DNA of 46,519 bases from Desulfovibrio sp. (GTDB taxonomy: Bacteria > Desulfobacterota > Desulfovibrionia > Desulfovibrionales > Desulfovibrionaceae), in assembly GCA_031271265.1 (NCBI GenBank), contig JAISWB010000032.1, positions 1 to 46,519 on the forward strand. The letters run 5' to 3'. The notes beneath the pieces were generated by a model that was not told the origin of the DNA, ran no database searches, and saw nothing but the letters and a program-made list of their open reading frames with translations. Position numbers and translations under genes: made by a program. Positions 41,332 to 46,519 of the stretch are shown here, one piece after another. Position 1 is the first letter of the stretch. Each line of letters starts with the position of its first letter.

Positions 41332-43587
41332 TCAGGCTTCAGCGCGCACCCGCACGGCGGCGGCAACCATGTGTTGCAGCGACGGCCATGCTTCTTCCCA
41401 GCGGCGCGTTTTCAGGCCGCAATCGGGGTTCACCCACAGTTGGTCCTTGGGGATACGGCGCAAAGCCCTGCGCAGGAGTTGCGTTATTTCTTCTTCCGTC
41501 GGGATGCGCGGGCTGTGGATGTCGTACACTCCCGGCCCGACCGCGCCCCGGTAGTGAACGTCGGTGAACGCGTCCAGCAGTTCCATGCCGCTGCGGCTCG
41601 CTTCAATGCTGATGACGTCCGCATCCATTTCGGCTATCCAGGACAGAATGGCGTTGAATTCACTGTAGCACATATGGCTGTGTATCTGCGTGGAATCTTC
41701 CACTCCGGAAGCCGCGAGGCGAAAGGCGTCCACAGCCCAGCGCAGGTAAATTTCCGCTTCGGCGCGGGTCAGGGGCATACCTTCACGCAAGGCGGCCTCA
41801 TCGATCTGGATGACGCGGATGCCCGCCTTTTCCAGGCTTTGCACTTCGTCGCGGACGGCAAGGGCAATCTGTTTGCAGACTTCGCTCCGCTCCAGGTCGT
41901 CACGCACAAAGCTCCAGCACAGGATGGTCACCGGCCCGGTCAGCATGCCCTTGACCGGCTTTTGCGTGAGTGATTGCGCGTAGAGTATCCAGTCCGTCGT
42001 CATGGGATGCTTGCGGTAGACGTCGCCGTAAATGACCGGCGGCTTGACGCAGCGGCTTCCGTAACTCTGCACCCAGCCGTTTTGCGTAAAGCAGAATCCG
42101 CCGAGCTGTTGGCCGAAGTATTCCACCATGTCGTTGCGTTCCGCTTCGCCGTGTACAAGAACGTCAAGGCCGAGTTGTTCCTGTTTTTCGATGCAGTCGC
42201 GTATTTCACGCCGGACGGCGGCGACATAGTCCGCTTCCGACAGTCTTCCGCGTTTGTAGTCCAGGCGGATTTTGCGGACGGCATCGGTCTGGGGGAACGA
42301 GCCGATGCTTGTCGAAGGAAGCGGCGGCAGCTTGAGCCACGCCTGGGCGGCGCGGCGTTCCGGGTAGGGGGAACGGCGCGCGAGCATGTCCGGGGTGACG
42401 GACGCGGCCCGTTCCCGTACGGCGGCAACGTACCTGTCGGGATGCGGCTCGGCGGGCTGCGCCGCCGCGCGGGCGGCCGCGGCTTCCGCTCCGTCGTTTT
42501 CGACGACGGCGCGCAGCGCGGCAAGTTCCGCGCATTTCTGCACGGCAAAGGCCATGCGTTTCCGGATGTGTTCCGGCAGGGCCGTTTCTTCCGTCACGTC
42601 CACGGGACAATGGAGCAGCGAGCAGCTCGTCCCCAAAAGAACGCGGTCTTTGCCGAGCGCGGCAACAGCGCGTTCGACAAGCGGAAGCGCCGTGGAATAC
42701 TCCGTTTTCCAGATGTTGCGCCCGTCCACGAGGCCGAGGGACAGCGCCGTGCCGCCGGGAAGCGCGCCCAGAACGGCGTCAAGCTGTTTACGGCCGCGCA
42801 CCAGATCGACGTGCAGGGCGGCGCAACCGGACCCTACGGCCGTTTGCAGGTTGCCCCCGAGCGCCCCGAAGTAGGTTGTGAGCATGAGTTTCGGGCCGGC
42901 CGCGTTCAGCGATGCGTATACTTCGCGAAAACGCGGGCGGGCGTCGTCCGGCAGAAGTTCCGTGCACAGGATCGGCTCCTCAATCTGGATGCAGTCGCAA
43001 TAGGGGGCAAGGTCGGCAAGCAGTTGCGCGTACACGGAAACAATCTCGTCAAGCCGCTCCCATTTGCGGACGGCGCGCGGCGCTTTGGCCAGGGCCGTCC
43101 AGGTAAACGGCCCGATTATCGCGGGCTTCGGCGAAAAACCCAGTTCGCGGGCCAGTTTCGTGTCCGCGACAACCGGATGCGTGCCCGCCGTCCAGGGGCG
43201 GTCGGCGTCGATTTCCGGCACAAGGTAATGATAATTGGTGTCGAACCACTTGGTCATTTCCAGGGGGGCCGTGTTACGCCCGACATTGCCGCGCGCCAGG
43301 CTGAAATACCTGTCCGCGGGAGCATCGTCGAGGCAGGGAGTGAAACGCTCCGGTATTGCGCCGAGCATGCAGGTCGTGTCCAGCATGCGGTCATACAGGG
43401 AGAAATCGCCGGTGCTCACGTAATCAAGACCGGCGTCCTTCTGTATACGCCAGTGGCGTTTTTTCAGTTCCGTGCACGTCGCGGAGAGGGCGTCGACGGA
43501 AAGAACGCCGTCCCAGAAGGATTCGAGAGCCTGTTTCTGCTCCCGCTGTTTCCCGATGGAGGGGAAACCGAGGATGTGGGTCTGCAT
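41332..43587 (-). CDS. metE: cobalamin-independent methionine synthase
   Basis: MetE transfers the methyl group of 5-methyltetrahydrofolate (polyglutamate) to homocysteine without B12. The 751-residue protein has both halves of the family. The C-terminal zinc site is present: His and Cys in HSHMCYSEF and the distal Cys in VNPDCGLKTR. The N-terminal start, THILGFPSIGKQREQKQALE, is typical. The ATG at 43587 follows AAGGAG; the longer frame is not supported. No S-box or cobalamin riboswitch is recognised upstream. It is followed by a good terminator. Confidence 0.96.
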   Translation of the reverse strand: MQTHILGFPSIGKQREQKQALESFWDGVLSVDALSATCTELKKRHWRIQKDAGLDYVSTGDFSLYDRMLDTTCMLGAIPERFTPCLDDAPADRYFSLARGNVGRNTAPLEMTKWFDTNYHYLVPEIDADRPWTAGTHPVVADTKLARELGFSPKPAIIGPFTWTALAKAPRAVRKWERLDEIVSVYAQLLADLAPYCDCIQIEEPILCTELLPDDARPRFREVYASLNAAGPKLMLTTYFGALGGNLQTAVGSGCAALHVDLVRGRKQLDAVLGALPGGTALSLGLVDGRNIWKTEYSTALPLVERAVAALGKDRVLLGTSCSLLHCPVDVTEETALPEHIRKRMAFAVQKCAELAALRAVVENDGAEAAAARAAAQPAEPHPDRYVAAVRERAASVTPDMLARRSPYPERRAAQAWLKLPPLPSTSIGSFPQTDAVRKIRLDYKRGRLSEADYVAAVRREIRDCIEKQEQLGLDVLVHGEAERNDMVEYFGQQLGGFCFTQNGWVQSYGSRCVKPPVIYGDVYRKHPMTTDWILYAQSLTQKPVKGMLTGPVTILCWSFVRDDLERSEVCKQIALAVRDEVQSLEKAGIRVIQIDEAALREGMPLTRAEAEIYLRWAVDAFRLAASGVEDSTQIHSHMCYSEFNAILSWIAEMDADVISIEASRSGMELLDAFTDVHYRGAVGPGVYDIHSPRIPTEEEITQLLRRALRRIPKDQLWVNPDCGLKTRRWEEAWPSLQHMVAAAVRVRAEA

Positions 43588-43636
43588 GGTTGCTCCTTGC
43601 AAAAGAGTTCCGTTTTTATCACAATATCCGGATAAA

Positions 43637-43665
43637 TTGATATATGAATGCCGCAAGGCCGTCAA
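43637..43665 (-). promoter_or_regulatory. candidate metE promoter
   Basis: On the minus strand TTGACG (43665-43660) and TATCAA (43642-43637) are 17 bp apart, about 50 nt before the ATG. TATATC at 15-bp spacing is an alternative -10. The remainder of 43588-43851 shows only short GC hairpins near 43806-43852. Confidence 0.4.
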
Positions 43666-43830
43666 GATTTTTGTTGCGCGGGATGCGTCCTGCCGGCGGG
43701 GGCGCGGAATTTACCGGAAAATGGTAACACTTTCAGGCATATAGGTCAAATTTTTTCCAAGACCGCCGGTATGCGGGCCGGCATGCAGGTCCGCGTTCGG
43801 TATACGCCGGCGTTGACCGGCGCTCGCGTC

Positions 43831-43852
43831 AGCTTCCCGACCTTGGGAAGCT
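43831..43852 (-). terminator. hairpin at the end of the hydrogenase small-subunit gene
   Basis: AGCTTCCC (43831-43838) pairs perfectly with GGGAAGCT (43845-43852), whose last base is shared with the stop codon. No T-run follows, so it may protect the 3' end rather than terminate. Confidence 0.45.
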
Positions 43853-44235
43853 CAGGAAACCCATTCGTAGGGATACGTCGGATCCCGGAATTCATCAGCG
43901 CCGCGATTTGCCGTTTTGCCCTCGGCCAGCAATCTTTTGACGCCCGCCGAGCGGTCGATAAAGTGCATATGCAGCAGTTCATGGGCTTTATGACTTCCGG
44001 GTTCATGCAGAAAGTCGGCATACAGTGCCTGCACCTGCGCATTGTCCTGCGAAGCGCGCACCGTAAACGCACTATCGGCTTTATACACGCCGTCCAGGCG
44101 TTTTTGCATGAAGGATTTCAGTTCCGTAACGGCTGCCGCCGCCTTCGACGTCATGCGGATGCCGAACAGAGCGGCGAGGCCCAAGACCATACCGGCCTTC
44201 AGCAGGGAACGTCGTGTAACGGTAACGGCATACAT
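43852..44235 (-). CDS. hydB: [FeFe] hydrogenase small subunit with Tat-like leader
   Basis: This 127-residue small subunit matches the iron-hydrogenase small-subunit family of Desulfovibrio-type periplasmic enzymes. An N-terminal twin-arginine-type signal (TRRSLLKAGMVLGLAALFG, about residues 7-25) is followed by the short helical chain that wraps the large subunit (SFMQKRLDGVYKADSAFTVR). The large subunit lacks a leader and would be exported with it. The ATG is preceded by AAGGAGG with five-base spacing. The symbol follows Desulfovibrio usage; it is unrelated to the NuoF-like hydB above. Confidence 0.92.
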   Translation of the reverse strand: MYAVTVTRRSLLKAGMVLGLAALFGIRMTSKAAAAVTELKSFMQKRLDGVYKADSAFTVRASQDNAQVQALYADFLHEPGSHKAHELLHMHFIDRSAGVKRLLAEGKTANRGADEFRDPTYPYEWVS

Positions 44236-44284
44236 AGTGTCCTCCTTATTGTCTTATTGTGATAATAACGCCGGCAAGCTGTTT

Positions 44285-44303
44285 GTGCCGCCTCCGGCGG
44301 CAC
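44285..44303. other. hairpin in the hydrogenase large/small subunit gap
   Basis: GTGCCGCC (44285-44292) pairs perfectly with GGCGGCAC (44296-44303), with a 3-nt loop, in the 111-bp gap. The gap also has a direct repeat of CGCCGGCAAG near both ends. It may stabilise or attenuate the mRNA between the two subunits. Confidence 0.5.
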
Positions 44304-44346
44304 GAAATACTTCGGATTTTGCAGCGCTTGTGTTCGCCGGCAAGTG

Positions 44347-45615
44347 CTATGTTCTGTTTTCCGCCGACATGGCCAGCCTTTTGCGACATCCGGCAAGGAA
44401 GCGTTGCGTTGCGCGTTCCGCCATGGCCCGCGAACCGGGTAGGATGGGCTGGCCGCCGCCGCAGACGCAGCCGCCCGGACAGGCCATAAATTCGACAAAA
44501 TGCCAAGGAGCGTTGCCTGCCTTGACCAGTTCGCAAATATCGCGAAAACGCCGCGCGCCGTGTACCACTGCCACGTTGACAACAGTATCACCGACGGCGA
44601 CCGAAGCCTCTTTCACGCCTTCAAGTCCGCGTACGAAGGAGAAGTCCCAGGCGGGCGGGCGCTGTTTAGTCACCACCTCGTAAGCAAAGCGGAGCGCCGC
44701 TTCCATCACGCCGCCGGTGACCCCGAAAATGGTGGCGCCGCCGGAAGATTCCCCCATAAGCGGGTCGCGTTCACCTTCCGATATATATCTGAGGTCTATG
44801 CCGGCTGTTTTAAGCATGTGGGCAAGTTCCCGCGTGTCTATGGTAGCGTCGATGTCCCGGTCGCCCGATGCACACAGTTCCGGCCGCATTCCTTCATATT
44901 TTTTGGCGATGCAGGGCATGATGGACACCGTATACACGTCGGAACGCTTGTAGCCCCGCGATTCGGCGCCGTATGTCTTGCACAGGGCGCCCAGCATGCC
45001 TATGGGAGACTTGGCCGTGGAAAGGTTGGGCAGAAGTTCCGGGTACCGGCTCTCGACATATTTCTGCCAGCCGGGACAGCAGGACGTAAATTGCGGCAAG
45101 GGAGCGTCAATACGGCCGGTAAGTCGTTTGACGAACTCGTCGCCTTCTTCCCATATAGTGACGTCCGCGCCGAATTCGGTATCCCAGCAATGCGCGAAAC
45201 CGAGTCGGCGCAAGGCGGTAAGCATTTTCCCGGTCGTGACTTCGCCGGGCCGCATGCCGAAACAGTCACCGAGGGCGTAGCGCACGGCGGGGGCGGGCAT
45301 GGCGATGACCTTTTTGCTGTCGTCGTGCAGCATGGCGTCGATTTCCGAAACCCAAGACAGTGTTTCGTAAATTGCGTTGGCGTTGCAATGGGTAAGGCAC
45401 TGCCCGCAGTTGATGCACAGTTCCTTGTACCGGATTTCATGCGGCTCGCCTGTTTCTCCCCATATTGCCCCGGTCGGGCAATAGGCCTGGCAGGCATTGC
45501 AGCCGAAACAGACTCCGGAGTCTATCCGGACAAAAAACAGGCTGTCCGGATCGGTTCCCGGCTCTGGACGGCTGTCCTCATAGTACACGTCTTCGATCAG
45601 TATCCGTTCAGGCAT
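44347..45615 (-). CDS. hydA: [FeFe] hydrogenase large subunit (Desulfovibrio type)
   Basis: This 422-residue catalytic subunit has two [4Fe-4S] ferredoxin motifs ([11 protein letters not shown] at 36-46; [11 protein letters not shown] at 67-77) and a full active H-cluster: TSCCPGW (Cys179/180), MPCIAKKYE and [16 protein letters not shown]. Layout and length match the large subunit of periplasmic Desulfovibrio hydrogenases. Of two adjacent ATGs, I chose 45615, which has GGAGG with five-base spacing; 45618 has only two. With the small subunit downstream, the enzyme is probably exported and would pass electrons to a c-type cytochrome. Confidence 0.95.
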   Translation of the reverse strand: MPERILIEDVYYEDSRPEPGTDPDSLFFVRIDSGVCFGCNACQAYCPTGAIWGETGEPHEIRYKELCINCGQCLTHCNANAIYETLSWVSEIDAMLHDDSKKVIAMPAPAVRYALGDCFGMRPGEVTTGKMLTALRRLGFAHCWDTEFGADVTIWEEGDEFVKRLTGRIDAPLPQFTSCCPGWQKYVESRYPELLPNLSTAKSPIGMLGALCKTYGAESRGYKRSDVYTVSIMPCIAKKYEGMRPELCASGDRDIDATIDTRELAHMLKTAGIDLRYISEGERDPLMGESSGGATIFGVTGGVMEAALRFAYEVVTKQRPPAWDFSFVRGLEGVKEASVAVGDTVVNVAVVHGARRFRDICELVKAGNAPWHFVEFMACPGGCVCGGGQPILPGSRAMAERATQRFLAGCRKRLAMSAENRT

Positions 45616-45822
45616 CATATCCTCCGCGGGGTTGAGTGGTAGAAGAAGAACGGCGTGTTCGCGTGTTCGGCCGGCGTTTCGGCAGGATTGATAACACAAT
45701 ATTTAATTTCGTGCTACTGAATCGTTGTAGATTTTCTTGGACACGGAAATGGGCGAAGGCAGCCCAAGGAGGAGTCCGAATCCCGGCTTGACGGCGTATC
45801 GCTCAACGCGATAATTAGAACT

Positions 45823-45835
45823 GCCTGCCGGGCGC
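45823..45835. repeat. 13-bp direct repeat flanking the toxin-antitoxin pair, left copy
   Basis: GCCTGCCGGGCGC recurs exactly at 46380-46392, seven bases after the toxin stop. The pair brackets the module and could mark its insertion, though GC-rich 13-mers can also recur by chance. Confidence 0.5.
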
Positions 45836-45843
45836 GCCCAGGC

Positions 45844-45872
45844 TTGACATTTCGTAATACATGCAATACATA
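45844..45872 (+). promoter_or_regulatory. candidate promoter/operator of the toxin-antitoxin pair
   Basis: TTGACA (45844-45849), 17 bp, then TACATA (45867-45872). Two copies of AATACAT (45856-45862 and 45865-45871) overlap the -10 and could be operator half-sites for the ribbon-helix-helix antitoxin, since such operons usually self-repress. Confidence 0.5.
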
Positions 45873-45894
45873 AATTCCAAAAAAGGCTGCTCTC

Positions 45895-46119
45895 ATGCTC
45901 ACCATCCGCCTGCCTCAAGAAATGGAAACACGGCTCAACGCGTTATCTGATGCCACAAATCGCCCTAAAAGTTTTTACGTGCGTGAAGCTCTGGAGCGTA
46001 GCCTCGAAGACCTCGAGGACGTTTACCTTGCGGAAGCCGCTCTGGAACGGTTCCGGGCCGGTGGGGAAAAAGCCGTTCCCCTGGAAGAAGTGGAGCGTCG
46101 CCTTGGCTTGGCGGATTGA
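45895..46119 (+). CDS. ribbon-helix-helix antitoxin (RelB-like)
   Basis: This 74-residue protein has the short N-terminal beta strand and two helices of the ribbon-helix-helix DNA-binding fold (MLTIRLPQEMETRLNALSDA, then SFYVREALERSLED), and an acidic C-terminal tail likely to wrap the toxin. It would neutralise the downstream toxin and repress its own promoter. Its stop overlaps the toxin start by 17 bp. The exact antitoxin family name is uncertain. Confidence 0.88.
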   Translation: MLTIRLPQEMETRLNALSDATNRPKSFYVREALERSLEDLEDVYLAEAALERFRAGGEKAVPLEEVERRLGLAD

Positions 46120-46372
46120 GTTTTCTCCGGAAGCCGACAAATCCCTTGTTGGCCTTGGCAGTAACGCAGAAAAGCAGATTGCGAAATTCATGCGGCAAAG
46201 AGTTTCCAATCTGGATGACCCACGCAGCATTGGGGAACCGATGAAAGGCTCGCGCTTTTCCGGCCTGTGGCGCTATCGCTCCGGGGATTACAGGATTTTG
46301 TGTGAAATCCAAGATGAGAAAATAACGATTCTTGTTGTGCCGGCAGGGCACCGGCGCGAGGTTTATAAATAG
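46103..46372 (+). CDS. RelE/ParE-family toxin
   Basis: This 89-residue basic protein has the RelE/ParE fold signature: an N-terminal WRIEFSPEADKSLVGL, a basic middle (GLWRYRSGDYRILCEI) and the C-terminal VPAGHRREVYK. RelE proteins cut mRNA at the ribosome; ParE relatives poison gyrase. The Arg-rich centre with terminal His-Arg and Tyr fits RelE better. The start is TTG at 46103, seven bases after GGAG, inside the antitoxin gene, which gives a canonical N-terminus. Confidence 0.9.
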   Translation: MAWRIEFSPEADKSLVGLGSNAEKQIAKFMRQRVSNLDDPRSIGEPMKGSRFSGLWRYRSGDYRILCEIQDEKITILVVPAGHRREVYK

Positions 46373-46379
46373 CTTACAC

Positions 46380-46392
46380 GCCTGCCGGGCGC
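46380..46392. repeat. 13-bp direct repeat flanking the toxin-antitoxin pair, right copy
   Basis: Identical to 45823-45835 (GCCTGCCGGGCGC). Confidence 0.5.
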
Positions 46393-46439
46393 CGGCAATT
46401 CTTAGGGAAACGCTGATTTATTTTTTTGAAAAGCAAAAA

Positions 46440-46519
46440 GATGGATTCTTCGCTACGCTCAGAATGACAAAAGCGTAGTCATTCTGAGCCGTAGCGAAGC
46501 GAAGGCGAAGAATCTATCT
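46440..46519. repeat. long imperfect inverted repeat at the window end
   Basis: The left arm (46440-46468, ending CTCAGAATGAC) and right arm (46478-46519, starting GTCATTCTGAG) are reverse complements apart from an internal segment missing from the left arm and a few substitutions. The GATTCTTCGC...CAGAATGAC motif is a type of dispersed palindrome seen in several bacterial genomes. It contains no gene and may continue past the window. It could be a MITE-like or REP-like element. Confidence 0.75.

Larger units (their letters stand above)
45616..45894. other. divergent interval between hydrogenase and toxin-antitoxin genes
   Basis: No gene is supported here; the small overlapping minus frames near 45703-45918 look like chance. 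The right part holds one copy of a 13-bp repeat and the toxin-antitoxin promoter candidate. I see no clear promoter for the hydrogenase in the left part. Confidence 0.5.

Noticed and set aside
43648..44262. 204-residue plus-strand frame over the hydrogenase small subunit
   Set aside because: The minus strand has the Tat leader, RBS and small-subunit motifs; the plus frame is a shadow.
45703..45918. Small minus-strand frames before the antitoxin
   Set aside because: No RBS or motif, and they overlap the toxin-antitoxin promoter candidate.

Overview
The window is GC-rich, densely coded bacterial DNA. The gene content points to a Gram-negative, strictly anaerobic, Desulfovibrio-like member of the Desulfobacterota: KdsB (lipopolysaccharide), a large-plus-small-subunit [FeFe] hydrogenase with a twin-arginine-type leader on the small subunit, an electron-bifurcating HydABC-type hydrogenase, sensory HydS-type hydrogenases, a c-type cytochrome and a three-domain phosphate acetyltransferase. 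The lower rank cannot be fixed from the sequence alone. Many genes start at GTG or TTG, and tandem repeats are unusually common between genes.

Layout. (1) 1-5.6 kb, plus strand: a run of five hairpins, then a tightly packed housekeeping operon: pgsA, a small unknown gene, an FtsB/DivIC-like gene, a TPR gene, a lipoprotein, fbp and tsaD. (2) 5.6-8.5 kb, plus: a consensus sigma-70-like promoter, phaE and phaC (class III polyhydroxyalkanoate synthase), then a 49-bp tandem array built from the end of phaC. (3) 8.6-17 kb, minus: a TPR membrane protein, a 1,823-residue degenerate hybrid-kinase-like membrane protein and kdsB; and cutA with a PfkB-family sugar/nucleoside kinase. (4) 17-21 kb: nth (endonuclease III), a one-haem cytochrome c and an AtoE-like short-chain fatty acid permease, separated by tandem repeats and about 1 kb of repeat-rich non-coding DNA. 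(5) 21-38.3 kb, all minus: the hydrogenase island. In transcription order it holds a nine-helix-turn-helix array fused in frame to a HydS sensory hydrogenase, a SpoIIE/PP2C phosphatase, hydC, hydB, hydA, a thioredoxin-like ferredoxin, a second HydS, pta, a truncated chemoreceptor and a full chemoreceptor. (6) 38.7-41.1 kb, minus: a PocR-domain histidine kinase and a YesN/AraC-type response regulator. (7) 41.3-45.6 kb, minus: the [FeFe] hydrogenase large and small subunits, then metE. (8) 45.8-46.5 kb, plus: a RelB/RelE-like toxin-antitoxin pair between 13-bp direct repeats, then a long imperfect inverted repeat running to the window edge.

How the genes may work together. The island combines hydrogen catalysis (HydABC with a ferredoxin-like subunit, and a separate HydA/small-subunit enzyme), hydrogen or redox sensing (two HydS proteins whose H-cluster lacks the proton-relay cysteine, plus a PP2C phosphatase) and fermentative carbon flow (Pta; PHA synthesis and an SCFA permease elsewhere). 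The most striking observation is the single 3.5-kb reading frame that joins nine tandem HTH modules to HydS. If it is translated as one polypeptide, it would be a one-protein redox/H2-responsive DNA-binding factor. A 26-nt element (TTGTCA-N8-GAAAwwwkTkAC on the plus strand) lies upstream of that gene, upstream of hydC and upstream of the PocR kinase, which suggests common control. A second theme is that several genes (phaC, the cytochrome, the MCP, the PP2C phosphatase, the thioredoxin-like ferredoxin) are followed by tandem or decayed copies of their own 3' ends.
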